Shown here: positions 43,401 through 57,100 of the stretch, piece by piece
Position numbering within the stretch: position 1 is the first letter of the stretch
How the letters are laid out: the number at the start of each line of letters is the position of its first letter
Assembly: GCA_013397795.1 (NCBI GenBank)
Contig: VZTJ01002478.1
Coordinates: 2,309,370 to 2,373,369 of the forward strand
DNA length: 64,000 nucleotides
Origin: Orthonyx spaldingii
Lineage: Eukaryota; Chordata; Aves; Passeriformes; Orthonychidae
Direction of reading: 5' to 3'
Notes under the pieces: model-generated
Database searches by the model: none
Seen by the model: only the letters and a program-made list of their open reading frames with translations
What the model was told of the DNA's origin: nothing
Program-made: the position numbers and the translations under genes

Positions 43401-46341
43401 TAGTTATAATTAACCTTTTTCTGCTCCTTAACTAATCAAGATTAAAAGTTATAGGAAAATGAATGTATTGAGATTATATATGCTGCTACTGGAGAAGGAG
43501 CTGGTTCTATTCAGTAGCACTAGACGTAACAAAAATTTCAGAGAATTTTGCAAAACTCAAGACCAAGAATAGATCCATGAATGTATAATGTGTGTGACTA
43601 GAGGAACCCATCAGGCAGGAGGTAGTAGCAGTGCTTTTTGAATAGCATTCATCTAGTAATTATTAGATGACAAGAGAGAACTTGTTCTTCTTGCAGTGGT
43701 AAAACTGTCAGTAAAGATCCTGTCTATAGTGTATGTCCCTCTCCATGGAAATACTTGTGTGTATGTATGTTTTCTCCCTTCTAGTATATTTTTGTCAGTG
43801 GAAGTTATGTGTGGAAAAAGATCGAAGTGACAAGAAAAGAACAGTGATTTCTTGGTTAAAAAGAAAATGCTTATCCTTGTGTGGTTGTGATTTGTACTTT
43901 CTTCCTGCTCTAAGCTTTAAAGTTTTTTTCCATCTATAATTTTAAAATTATTATCTTGTGACTTACTGAGAATGTCTTACATTGTAAATAACAGAAAATA
44001 AAAGTCTGGGAATGCTATGACTATCTACAAAATACCTTTATGAAAGATGGAAATAAAGTGGGAGGCAAAGCTGCTCATCCTGTCTGGGTCTTCTTCGGAA
44101 GTTTCTCATAGTTTTCATTCTAAGCAGCTTCTTTTTAACCACACCTTTATCCTTGGCTGTGAAATAGTGCTCTTGCATAGGACTCTTCGAATATAGCAGA
44201 GCAAAGTGCTTATATGCAACTGTACTCCAACTTTGTGAATGCCATTGAGAGTGTGTCTGGTGTTTCCCTGGGGCTGGCTACAGGTTTTTTGGAGGCATGT
44301 AGGCAACAGGAGACCGTAAGGATTTGGACCATGGTCCATGGTGGCTCATTCTGTATCACTGTACTTGACACGTTTTTCTGTCAACTCCTGTGAGCTTGTG
44401 TGCATTTGTGTCTATGAGAGAAAGATATCCTTGGTAATAGGTATTTACAGTTATTCTGTGTTAGGCTACTGACCCAAGACCTCTATCTGGGAAGCTCAGG
44501 AGGAAGGGAAAATGAAAGTTCGTTCTGTCTTAAGCCTGAAAAAAATATATGGATTTTTTTTCTAAGTACAGAGCAGTCAAGTGTTTCTTCAAAGCATGTG
44601 TCAAACCTCTAGATCAATACCTTGACCTATTTTGTGGTCTCCCAAGAGATAAGACTTCATACACAAACAAACGATGAGATCACATGTGAGATCACATGTT
44701 AGGTCATAGTCACTTGTAGTCCAAGTGCCAAAACTTCTGAGTATTTTTCTCTTAGAAACAGGCATTAGAATGTCTTTTAATTTACAGTTGTTTTCTTATG
44801 TTCAATAAAGTACTGTATTCAGCATTATTTTTCTTTCACTTTGTGCCTTGGGTTTAGCATTTTAACAGCAGTTGCTATGGAAGAGTTAGCCATGTTTATT
44901 GTGCCGTGACAAACGGCAACAGCTGAAAGACAAATATTGTATTCTGTTTTAAGTATAAGGTGGGCCCCAAGCCAGAGATTAGCAGCTTCAGAATATAGCT
45001 AGCCACAAAGCTGGATCCTCAGGTCTTGACGCACACTCTAGTTACTCAAGCAGAATGCTTAAATGTAGCTAAATACTGTAAATATTTTCCCCATTACTAT
45101 CTTGATTTCTTTTTGCTTGTTTAAAGGGCACTGGTAGCTCGTTCATGTCCACAAATTAGTTTCTTAAGAGCAAAAGAAATACTAAATGAAAGTAATTAAT
45201 TGTGTTTTTCTCACTTTGCCCTGACTGGACTTTTTGCTTGATTCTGTTCAGTGAATGCAGGGGTAAGTGCACAGAATTGAGAAAACATTTGCAAAAACTG
45301 GCTGTATTGTGAGAAATGATGAACTGCAGCAAGGACAACAACACCAATAACTTGAGTAGGACAAACTTCACATTTTATCAACATGTAATAACTGTATATG
45401 AAATGGTAGATATGAAAAAAATGTGAATATATGCATCTCCACAAAGAGTCTTAAAGCTGGTGTTCATATATCCACTATTGCTATACTCCAGCAAGTGGGG
45501 AGTTAATATAGTTCATACTATAGCTGGGAATTTTTGTTCTTGAAGTTTGCTGGTACTGTGGAAATCCAGGCCATAATTTGAGTGTAATTCCTCGATGGCT
45601 TTTCAAAGGGTAATCCTCATTCTACAGTGTGAAGACAGGTAAATCATGGTATTTACAAGTAGTGCTTTGAAATGTGAGTAAACTCTCCTAACAAAAATCT
45701 CTGGAAATAAAGACATGGCCAGGTTTTTCTTGCAGTCCTTACCACCAACTCCCTCCAGCCAAAAAAAACCCCTCACCTAACAAACTAAACACTAAGAATC
45801 CTGAAAATAAAAGGTCTTCAGAAATGCAAAAAAACTAATCTCCCTGAGACTGATTTTTTTTTTTTCCCCCTCCCGCCTGTCCACTGCATTTCAGCAATTT
45901 CTGCTTTAGCACTTCTCAGAGCTTAAAAGTAACTGGCTAAAATCTTCTCACTTGAGGGAATGCCAGAATGTTTAAAGTCAGAATCTTCTAGCCAACTCCA
46001 GTCCATGTGCTGTGGGAGCTGTTAGCTAATGTAAGTTTTATGTTCAAATACAGGAGACCTTTCCATCTTTGAAAGTTCTGGATTTCAGTAATAATGTCAA
46101 GATGTTGTTTGGTAGACCTCTGGATAAGGCAAGAGCCAGAGTGTGAGAGCTTGAATGGAATAAACCAGAATTGCAGTATTCTTCAGTAGTAAAATGTTTC
46201 ATATTCCATGGATGTCTGCCTTTCCTTCAACAGTACTTTTCCCTCTGGGGCTGTCAGGAAGAGAAGGAGTGGTAGAACAGGAGGGAAAAGTAGGATAGGT
46301 CACTGGTATGGGGGGGTTGAGTTAGTGGCTGCATGGTGCTT

Positions 46342-46395
46342 AATTTCCAGCTGGGCTTAAAATCAGGACAGTCAAATTTCCAGCTGGGCTTAAAA
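46342..46395. repeat. 33-bp tandem duplication
   Basis: The 21-mer beginning AATTTCCAGCTGGGCTTAAA occurs identically at 46342-46362 and 46375-46395, a period of 33 bp. Confidence 0.9.
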
Positions 46396-46734
46396 CCACA
46401 CCCTTCAGGGTGGGCAGGCTCATAGAGCCCGGAGGACTTCTTTGGGCTTGCCATAGCTGTTTGTATCTTCCCCTGTTGATCTTACTTTTTTTTTTTTTTT
46501 TTTAGTCTGGTCTGACTGTAATAAACCCTTCTAAGGCTTTCCTGGGGAGTTATCATTCATGGAAGAACAGGATGTGTGTGGTGAAGGAAGAAGGTTGACA
46601 AGGCTGGCTCCATAAAATGGCCAGGTATCCTGTTTCTAGGGCCTGAAACAGCTCTCCCTAATCTTGTCTGCCTCTGCTGTCCCAAGTACACCGCTCTTTC
46701 TCCACTAGTAACCACCCCACCTCTCTGATTTTGG

Positions 46735-46809
46735 TGTGTTTTGTTGTGTTTTTTGGGGTTTTTTGGGTTGGTTTGTTTGGTTTGGGTTTTTTGTTTTGTT
46801 TTCTTTTTT
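46735..46809. repeat. G/T-rich low-complexity tract
   Basis: TTTTGTTGTGTTTTTTGGGG, then TTTTTTGGGTTGG and further TTTGG/TTTGGG units. Several G runs lie on one strand. Confidence 0.85.
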
Positions 46810-49800
46810 GAATGGAGGGAGTTGAAACATCTGCTGTTTCTGTATCTGAGGTACAGGATGTACCTGTGAATGTATGTCTATAAGTGACACAATTTATTTT
46901 AATTTAGTGTTGTTTCTCCCCTGCATTAAAGCAATGGTTAAGACCTTAAAGGACCAAGGACGTCTCAGCATGAATGCTAAAAAATAGAATAAGTTGCAGG
47001 TTTTCTGCCTTGAGGATTCTTGTCTCGAAGGCTTCACTGTTTGTGACCCTGCAATGAAATAGATAAACAAAGGAAGTGTGTTTTGTGAGGAATGGAGGAA
47101 GTTTGGATAGTTAGCAGTAATTTCAGGATACTGTTCACAGAATTTATCATTGATGTGTGCAACTGAACAGTCAGTTTTCTGTAACAGCTTAAACCCCAGA
47201 AGTTTTGTAATTAAAGCTGTGATGATCAGAAATTATTATCTGATGCTGATGTAGGTTTGGGCCAATTTCTTTCTTTGACCACTCTTTAAAACTCGTTTTG
47301 ACTGAAATGATAGGTACAAGAATTTTGCACCCCTCTGTAGCAATATGCTTGGTTTTGAGTGTAAATATCTATTGGTAGCTAGCAGAGGGATTTTCTGTGT
47401 CCTGGGTGTTTCCCTGTGGTTTGGATGGCATGTAACTTTCATACTTTCTGCTTCAGATTGCGTTATGTGCTGCTTAATGTCTTGTACCTCAGAGCTGGCT
47501 GCAGGAGCACATGAAATGAATCTATAAATAGTTCCTTGAACTCTTCCATGGCATAGAAATACTGCTCTCTACTACCCCAGACGTACTGGGCACATTCATT
47601 TGTCCTCTTTTTGGTGTAAAGAGGGAAGGGCTCATTCTCACCTGTTCAAATACTTCCAGTTACATGTGAAAAAAACCCCTATCTATAACAGATGAATCTG
47701 TGGTAGTGTAAGAAAAGCCTCTGGCGGGTATTAAACCAGCTGGTATTTGTACATGTTTCACGTTACAGTTCAGAGCACTAACCCAGGGAAGCATGAGTTG
47801 GGTCATTGCATGCTTGAGGTTTATCTAGCAAATCACAGCGACAGAAGCGGTGTGATGACCCACTTAGAACAACATGTTCAGTCTCCTCAGCGTTCCCCAT
47901 CCCCAGTGCTGGTTTCACTTGTATGCTTAATTCAGGGGTGAGGGAAAAATCTTAATGCAAATGACCGAAGGCTTGATTATTTTAATAGAGCAGTTTATTT
48001 CTTTGATTCTTAAGTGGCACTTGTAGAAAGTCTTGAGATAAAATTACTCCATTTTATATTAATGTAAGATGGCCAAAACCATCTTAAAAGACCAGCTCCT
48101 TTAAGATATTTAAATAGCAAATTACTCTTACAGTCACTTAGCACTCGAGTTCAACACTTAAAGTGGACACACGTGAATACTGGGCCCTCTCTTGCAAAGG
48201 GAAACATTGGCTTGTGAGAGAAGTGAAACCCCTTCTTTTGGAGGGAAGTATCAAGAGTCACTGCATGTAACTCTCTGGTAGTTCTTCACTTGTAGAAATA
48301 AATAATTACATTATTCTTGGGATGTTTTTAAAGTGGTTTACTGATTTATCTGATGGATGGAAAATGTAGGATTACTTTGCTATTTGTTTATGGGGGTAAT
48401 GAAATAATGGCTTCCAAGTTTGTTATTTGTGTTGGCAGCAAGAAACATGAATTGTTGAGATGTGAGTGTCTGTACTGAGGATAGCAACGCGTTTCTGGTT
48501 GTCAGTCAACACTTCCCCCCCCTCCCTGCCCTGGTGCCACTTGTGATGTAATGCCATTCTGATGTAGTGGAACCTTCTGTGCTCCTGATTTGTAATTAGA
48601 TGTGACATCATGATACAAAGGTTGATCAAAAAACTGGTATGGGATAGTTCTTATAGGCATTAAAGCTATATTAGTAAGAATACTTTTTTTCTACTTTTTT
48701 GTAGGATAAAACAATCTGTTACCACAAAACTTTCCTCCTTTGTGACCCCTGAGGAAACTAAATTTAAATATCAAAAGGCATATTTCTTAATACATTATGT
48801 ATGGGATTCTCATTGATGCAAACAAAACAGGAGCTGGGAGTCCTGGGTGCAGCTGCACAGTCTAACTCTTTACAGCACATTTGCACTAGAAGTTGTACCT
48901 GCAGGATTGTTCAGGTTCTTCCCTGGTTTCATCACCACATATTAGCTAGGAGCTTCTGCTATTTTTTTTTTAATGTTTCAGAGGTGACACAAAATCCATA
49001 AATGAGAGCCTCGCAGTCACCAGTGTCACTTTCTTTGGCCTAAATAGTTTCTGACTCAGGGAAGTGAAAGCAGGAATTCATTCATTCTTTTGTTTCAGTG
49101 GATTTTTGTCATATTATGCATAGATATCTCTAAAAATATTTTTAATTTTCAAAGGAATGTGACTTCACTGTGTTGATGAGAAAAATAGATTCTATTGGGC
49201 AATTTTTAACTAGGACTTGGGAACTTAACTATCTGGCTATTACAGGGAGGATAACAGTAAAATGCCAGCCAGTCAAATAAATGGCATGATGTTGATTGAT
49301 TATCCATAGAGTTGCAGAAGAAAGTCTTATTAAATTCAGCATCCCTATTTACTGTGTATGAATAAGGTACCAATTTCCATTGTGTTGGTCTGGCAGTTCC
49401 ATGCTCTGTAAAATGGATGAATTCAGGTATTGGTCTGATTGATATTTGCTGGTTGTAACAAGGGGGTCTAATGGATAAAATTGTTTAAAAAAAGAAGATT
49501 TTTTTAAAGCTGACTTGTCAGTTAGGTACTAAAACAGGGAACTATCTGCTCTGCTCTTCTGGGGGAGCAGTTAAAGAAGCATTTTCTGGTCTCTGCCTGC
49601 ACTCATACTTTTCAGTATAATAAAATCAACCCAAACTGGACATTCAGTTGTTGTAGTGCTTCTCTCTTGTGCAATTTTAGTTTCAAGTTAACACAGAAAT
49701 TATTACCAATGCTGTGAGATCTGTTGACTTCAAAGGAGTGTGCTGTTAACTGGAGCAAAGGCAGGGTTTCACCCTGTAACTATTAATGCTGTAAGGGACT

Positions 49801-52099
49801 ATACTTAGCAATGACCTAAGGTCTTTCTAGAGCTACTGACCTCATGTTTCCAGCTTCCCATGGGCTCATGCACTGCTTTTTCAAATGCAGAGGAAGCACC
49901 TCATGTTCCTGTCCGGGTTCTGTATACCAGCATTTAAAAGGCAACTAGTAAATACCAGGCATGGCAGAATGACACCATGCTTTGCTTTGGCGCGAGTGAC
50001 AGAATGTGAGACCTGCTGGGGTGACCCTTTGCTTAGTTTGGCGTATAGATCAGTACCCTGAACTGCTCATGCATTAGTCTCCCTGGCTTGTTGTTATGTT
50101 ATGGGCTTTCGTGTTTTAGGAAGCCTTTGCCTCAACAGCAAATATACTCACGGCGGGGTAGGTACTGAGATAAACTGGTTTTTAGGGATGCTGTGGTTAT
50201 GTTACCTATTTGTCTGTAATGTAGTGCAACTCTGCCACAGACTTGATTTTATTGCACTGGCACTGACTTTTCTTAGTCTGCAAACCCAGCTGCCAACTCA
50301 CAGCATTAAAAGAAAATCCTAACAGAAATCAAGAAGCATGCCACCTATGCTGACAAGAAAAAAGGAATTTGGTTTGACAAATAATTTTCCAGAAAAATCA
50401 GTGAATATCTGAGGTTTTTAATTGATCTGTTCTTGTCTTTTTCCTAGATGTTAAACTGGTTGGCCTCTAATTCCCCAGGTCTCTCTTGCTCTGGCTTTTA
50501 GGATAAGCCACCACCTAGTCCTGTGGGGTGTCCCTCATGATTTTATAGGGGCCTATACAAGGAAACTCAAAAAATCCTTTCATTTGTTCCTTAAATAGTA
50601 TAGTTGGGCTTTCAGCGGACTTAGCAGAATTGAGCATGTTGGGTTTACCTGGATATACTTAAATATTTCTCTATTTTTGACTAAAACATTAAGACTACAA
50701 TCTTCTCCTGAAGTGTCAATGACTTGCTATTCTCATTACAATGGCCTATATTTCCCTCTTTTTCGTTCACTTTGCAATTAGCAGGGTTTCACCCCTGAAC
50801 CACCCAGACCCTTAACTATCCAGTATTTCTTTATAATAGTGAGACTATGCTAGTCAGCTGGTGTTATTAGGCTAGTTTTTATAGAAGACCATTAAAGCAC
50901 AGTACTTCCTGTTTCTGACAGTTCTCAGAGGTACCTGGCACAAAGCAGTACTTCAGTGATGCCCTGAACCCCATGCTGGGTCACCCAGCAAACAGAAAGG
51001 GCAAACCCCACAACGTTTGACTGCATATGCCAGCATTTTGTTATTGGGCTGTGAGAAGAAATGCATGTGGTGGGTTTAAGCCACATTAGCAGAGGAAGGG
51101 AATGGTCACTTCAGTCCTACTGACTAAATTAGGCCTTGTCCAGACTCAAAGCACTCCCAGCACTGACATTGCTTATACTGACAAAGGAGTTTCTGCTGGA
51201 GTTTTAACAGCAGCCCCTGGTCTTAACCTCCCCGTAGACAGCTACCACTTTCAGCTACATATGTACTATTTACTTAGAGATGTTGGTAGGTTTGCATTTT
51301 CCAGCCCAGCAATTGTAAAGACAAAACTGAGCATAAATCAGACTTGAGGGAATGGATTATTTCTGTCCAAATGCAGGTTGCTGTTGTACTGGATTCTTTA
51401 GTGGTAGAAGTACACCACGTGCAGCATTTGGGAAGAAGCAGCCTGGCAGGAATGGCCAGTGTGGCATGGCTGAGAAGGAGCAAAGAGCTACTCTGAGGCA
51501 CCAGCAGTAACTGTGCTACTAGGCAGTGAAAAAAATTCAAAAAAATCCAAACACGACCCCCCACCCAAAACCCAGAACCTGCTTTGCTTCTTGTTCCAAG
51601 TTCTTTTGAGTAATTGTTCCTTGCTAGACAGAGATGTCCCAAGTGTAAAATGTTCGTCAAAAACCAGTATTTTCCTTAATTGTTGTTGCTATGCTGTCAT
51701 TTTACATGAGAGTTCTCATTTTGCTTTTGTTGAAGTATTGGGATGTAGGAACTTACGGCATGTATAAAGGGTTAACCATTGTGTGTTTTACCTTTGTGTT
51801 TCTGCATGAAGGGTGGTTCTGGCAAGAGAAAAATCATCTCAAATTGGCACACTCTATGCAGAAAGTCCATGACATTGCTTTTGCATTCAGGTGTTTTAGG
51901 GATGACACAGAAGTGGACCAATTGAGAGCTGTGTGGGCAATGCTAGTTGGCCATATCTATAACTGGTGTATGCTTGATGGGGATGTGGGTGGGTGTTTGT
52001 AAGTACAAGGTGTAACTATTTGCATGCAAGCTTGAAGAGTTAAGCACTTTGCAATACTTAAGTGATGTCACTTGTATTTGGAGAAATGATGGGGGAAAC

Positions 52100-54046
52100 A
52101 GTTTTGTACTCCAAGCAAAATTTATTAGAAGTCTATTCAAGAAAAAAAACCACAGAGACCTTTTGCTTGTAGGAATTCAAAGTCAGTTACCTGAAAGCCA
52201 GGTATGAAAAACCTGCATTTTTCTAAAATCAGATACAGAGTAGAAACAGTACTTTTTAAATATCACAGGCAACAGATATTTAAGTCTTCAATCATAAATG
52301 GCATCAAAGATAGTATTAATCTCACAGCAAAGCTGCATGCAGACCTAGTTTAAAATTGAAAGCCTTTGAATATAAAGCTTTTGCCATGAAATCTGCAATA
52401 ATAAAGGTATGCTGCACAAAGATGTTTCTTTACCTTTGCCTTAATGACCTTTCTCAGTAATAAAGACATATGTACATTTAGATTTGGCTGGTAAACCATA
52501 TTTTAATTAATAAAATTTTGCATAAAATGCTATCTTACAGAATTGCACTATCCAAATGTGCTTATGGTAAACAGAGCAAGAAAAGAAAAACGCATTGAAA
52601 TGTTCTGTATGTGAAGAGGGCAAATAAGAAACTTAATTTTTTAAAAATCAACAACCAAATGGCTCTGTACAAAAAAGCAAACATGTACAAAATGCTACAG
52701 AGACTACATACATTTTGATAATTTTGATCCTTTACCCATGAAAAATGCAGTAGAAGCTTTTGCCATCTATAAGGTGCTGAAGAAACCAAATCTGAATTTT
52801 TATTTTTATAAAGCCATAGTCATCATCCTGTGCCTTAATTTCTTTTGCTATTTATGCTTATCTTTGCTTATGGAAAACATATGTTTTCAAACACTTGTTT
52901 CATTCCGAAAAAACCCAACCCAACACCTCTAAAATACATTGGTTTTAATACTTGTGACTTTTTTCTGTCTAAATTCCTAAAAAGAATGTGTAACTTGGGT
53001 TTCATTAACATACATACACATATATAGTGAAATAAATCAGTACATGATGCTTGTGAATATTTTTCAGGTGGCTATGTTAGGAAAGAAAAAAACCAAAACC
53101 CAACAACCCTTTGCACTAACACTGTTTACTTCCTGCTTCTTAAAATTCCTGATAAGTAAAAACGCTAACCTCTTAACACTTCATGTTGCTTACTATTACA
53201 ACATTTTGTTTACAACCATTTAATATCAGACACCAATAGCAGGCTATTATTGTCTATGCTTACAGTACTGTCTGTCTCTTCCTTAAATCCTCTTTCCCAA
53301 GTCTTCGTGCCTTTTGCACTTCTTACCTTTTAACAGAAAACACTACAGGTTCACTACAATTTTTCATTAGGGAAAAAAAAGAAAAAAGATTTAGCCAATA
53401 CCATTGCACCCGTTCAGAACACTTGCAGTCGTCCATTTTTCACTTTGCTTGCTTGAGATTTTACAATCACTGTGCATTTGTTACAGCATACAAGTGCAGG
53501 CAATAAAAAAAAATCTATATTATAGTTTGTCATACATTGTAAACCAGTACAATAGGCAAACCCGTGACACAGCAATGTGGAAGCAACAAATGCTGTCAAG
53601 CTAATAAGAATGTGTAAAATCAATTTTTTAAAAAATAGTAAACAGCAACTTTCCCCTGTATTACATGCATGCTGAAAAAAATCCCATCAGACTTCCTGGT
53701 AGTACCACAAATGTTCAAACCAAGAATACTTTTTCCCCCTTCCCCCAACCCCCCATGGCGAGTCATCTGTGTACCTGTCATCAGGCTATTGTAAAAGACT
53801 TTAAAGCAGAGAGTATTTAAATGTTGAAATGATTCCTCTTGTCTCAGAAAAGCTTAGTTATTCACACTGTGGTCGTTGCTGTAATACTGCTGGGACGGTT
53901 TGGCGGGTGGGATGGGATGAGGATGAACTAGATGGCCTCTATTTGAGACTGCAAGCAAGAAAACAGAAGGCCAGCGTAGCATGTTTTCTAGCAGCTTTAT
54001 GCAGATGTGTTGCAGAGATGCAGCATAAATAAGTAGAAAAAAAATT
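52100..54046 (-). other. SORBS2: SORBS2 3' UTR (probable extent)
   Basis: Begins at the TGA. The most distal plausible signal I chose is AATAAA at 52121-52126 on the minus strand, giving about 1.95 kb. Another candidate signal is at 52799-52804. miR-30 seed matches (TGTTTAC) occur at 53638-53644 and 52567-52573, and a Pumilio-type TGTACATA at 52469-52476. The left boundary is uncertain. Confidence 0.4.
52121..52126 (-). terminator. Candidate poly(A) signal of SORBS2
   Basis: AATAAA on the minus strand (context CTTCTAATAAATTTTGC) with TGTTTCCCC about 30 nt downstream. Chosen as the most distal of several; which are used cannot be told from sequence. Confidence 0.35.
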
Positions 54047-54108
54047 TCACAGCCTCTTGACATAGTTTCCAGGGAAAGTACCAAAGAATTTGGTTCTTCT
54101 TGAGGTTC
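54047..54108 (-). CDS. SORBS2: SORBS2 terminal coding exon
   Basis: 62 coding bp: completes a Gly codon, then [19 protein letters not shown] and TGA at 54047-54049. Acceptor ATTTCAG. It encodes the C-terminal half of the third SH3 domain with the PGNYV motif. Too short for most ORF callers. Confidence 0.96.
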
Positions 54109-57100
54109 CTGAAATTAGAAGCAATAGATGAAAGATGGGAATAACAACAGAAAATCACTGTGTAAGCATGGCCTTAAAATTTTTATGTTTTATATTGCAC
54201 AAACAGAAAGATCTACAGTTCCTCATCCTATATAATTTTATTTGTGAGGTTTAACAAAGTATAACTGCAGGAAGCAAAATGCAAGAAGAGGCATATTTAA
54301 TTATATTGTTAGGCCTGATTAAAAGCTGTGCTAAAATTCTTGGTACATAGAAATAGTTTAATTTCAACAACATCAAGTCTATGTAAATAATGTGAATTTT
54401 TGAAATATTAAGGACTAGTCAGATGATTAAGTTAGCTGCTGTGTGCATGACGGTTAATGAAATGATTAAGCCACCTTATCTAGGTCTGGTTATGAAATTG
54501 TCGTTTGTTCAGTAATATTTGGGTTTCACAGGTGGTCAATGCTGTAGACGTATTCATGTGAGTAAGTTTTAAGTGACCTGGCCTTTATAAAGAGAGGGAT
54601 AATACCCAGTCTATTCTGTGTCACGAATGACAACAATGCTGTACAACTATCTGGAGGCATGTGTCAATTTGCATCTATCAATTTTAAAAGACAAAAGTGC
54701 AAAACTACCTCCTAATTTCAGTGGATTTTGGTTGGGATTTCTCCTGATAAAGCCAGGTTCAAGTTTATTACACTAAATGCCAAAAATCAAGTTGCTTAAA
54801 AGACACTACACAAAGAGGGCAGCAAAGGTCAGGGGGAAAAAGAAGAAAGCAACCAAATTAAAACATACCCACAAACCATCCATCATCACATTTTTCCATC
54901 ACATCAATGACATCTCCCTCTCTGAGCTCCAATTCATCTTCATTCCTAGGAGTATAGTTATATAGAGCCTGAAACCTTAAATAGGACAAATGATGCATTT
55001 TAAAAAGAAGTAAGAGTTCCTTGCACTTTTGCTCAAGTAAAAGAGCTGGTTTAAACATTAACTAAGTAGAAACACTTCTTGCAAATAGAGGAGAAAAGGA
55101 CTTTTTTTTGTGTCTGGTGGACTTGAGGGTTAGGAACTTATAGTACATAAAACCTTCATTAGAAAGGTAGCTCATGAGACACTAAAGACTGGGTTTCAAG
55201 GCAAGCCCGATGGCTCCTCAACCAGTTGTTTCAAAAACAGATTTTTTTTTTTTTTTTAAATTTCAGTGTTATTTTATAGTTCAGTCATCAAACAGCGGAC
55301 TTCTAAGGAAGAGTCTAGGTGAGCTAGCCCTGTAACCTTCCATGATCAGCACCTAAAGCTCTGGTTCTGCCTTTAAGCTCTGTGAAGCCAGTAACTCAGC
55401 ACAAGCGAGGGTACCCAGGACAGCTGCTCTCACACACTGTCACTGCGGCTGGGGGTGCTCCCTGGGCTCTTCAGCAGCTACACAGATAAGACATCTATCT
55501 CTGAGAGTGAGGCAGAGGCTTGAATCAAACCAGAGGACATATGGATGGAAACTCAATATTCAAACTCTGAGCTGTGCCTCTCCACCTGGCCAGGGCTGCA
55601 GATTGCAGGATGTATAAATGACAAAGAAGTATGCAATTACTAAATGCATTGTCTTTCATTCCTTGGCGGCTTTTAATTGAAGTTTTTTGAATTGAAAGAA
55701 TAAACTCTCACTGGGGGGAACTGAAGGTTCTTGGGCTGACAGCCCACAAGAGGATTGCTGCACAAGCCAATGAGTCCTGCAGAGTCAAAACTGACCTTTT
55801 TTTCTAAGCAACTGTGCCTCAGATATGACTGACTGTGTATAAAGAAACAGGGTACAACTGCAGAAATTGTGAAAAGGAAATAGTTCAAATTTCAGAATAC
55901 TGAAGCAAAACATAATTGTATCAATTAATTTCTCTTAAAACAGTTCACTAAGTTTTAAACCTTAATACCATTATTATACTTTCCCCAGTAAAAACAAGAT
56001 AGCTGGTCCATTGATGTGTTTAGCATTCCGACTAAGTTTTCATGGCTTAAATGAGACGTTCATTTTAGTAAAAAATTCCTGCTCCTAAAAGCCCAATTTG
56101 AAAATCCTATATACAGACTGGTGCTAGGTTTAGTTTAATGATGGTCATCTTGAATAAATTACACTTATTTTTCACATTGCTGGTTCAGAGATTAGAAGAG
56201 AAGACAATGTTCCAAGGAAAAACCAAAACTTCAGCTTAAGTTCTTGTGACTGGCAATTATCTTCCCAAGCCCCAAAAGTCTATTTTTATTTTTTAATTAC
56301 ACTAACAAAATGGAAAGAGATTGTTCTTACTCCTGCTACACAAATTACCAAAGGTAATTGCTTAAACAACCAATCTGTGCAAAAAACTCAGTGGCAATAA
56401 TATTTTCTGTTATGCTTATCATAATTCCAGGAAAGCAGAGCTATGGTGATATTCCAAAAAATTATTAAATGCAGCTTCCAAGGGGACGGGATTTGCAGAT
56501 GTAATGTGTCATGAATAGGATTCAAGCCAATTACTTACTCAAGTACAGTAACAAGAACTTTCCAATCAGCTCTCTTAGTACTTTAGAAATTGAATCTTAG
56601 TCATTTCTAGATAATCCATTTTAAAACCTCCTTTGTAGTAATTTCATTCTCTCTATGCTAATCTAAAACTTTAAGTATGAAAACTCTACTAGCATTTACA
56701 ATACTGACAGAAAACATATTCAAGAGAAAGAATGGTTAGTTGGCAACTTAAATATATTTCTATTTTTAATTTTAGTAACAAATAACTTTAGTCATGAACT
56801 ACTTATACTATATTGAACAAAATGAATTAGACAATTATTGTTTCCAAGACTGAGTTAGTTGCTCCAGTATGCTCAACAACACCAACAGGAACTTGCAGTT
56901 TTAGTGAGATTAAATACCAAATCTAATTATATATATCTGTAGTACAGCTCTTTAGTAACTTTGCCCCTCTTTTCCATCTTCAAATGACTAAGGAAATCTT
57001 AAAAATATTTTTAGACATTAAACCGTAGCTACATTTTATGAAAAATTATCTAATAGGGCATATGCTGAAGTGCTCGGATGCTAAAGGAAGAATGGCTACT

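Larger units (their letters stand above)
37408..52099. other. Intergenic, between the PDLIM3 promoter and the SORBS2 3' end
   Basis: About 14.7 kb of AT-rich DNA with no convincing exon. The longest frame, 128 codons at 51274-51660 on the minus strand, is low-complexity (Leu/Ser) and unrecognised. It holds a short tandem repeat at 46.3 kb and a G/T-rich tract at 46.7 kb. Confidence 0.75.

Noticed and set aside
49756..50795. GCAGGGTTTCACCC occurs twice about 1 kb apart
   Set aside because: Only 14-15 bp shared and the flanks do not align; not enough to call a repeat family.
51274..51660. 128-codon minus-strand frame
   Set aside because: Leu/Ser-rich with no recognised motif, promoter or splice context; probably chance.
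53884..53945. GGGATGGGATGAGGATGAAC stretch resembling part of CR1
   Set aside because: Lacks the CR1 3' tail and the GTCCCTTCCAAC core; similarity is too short.
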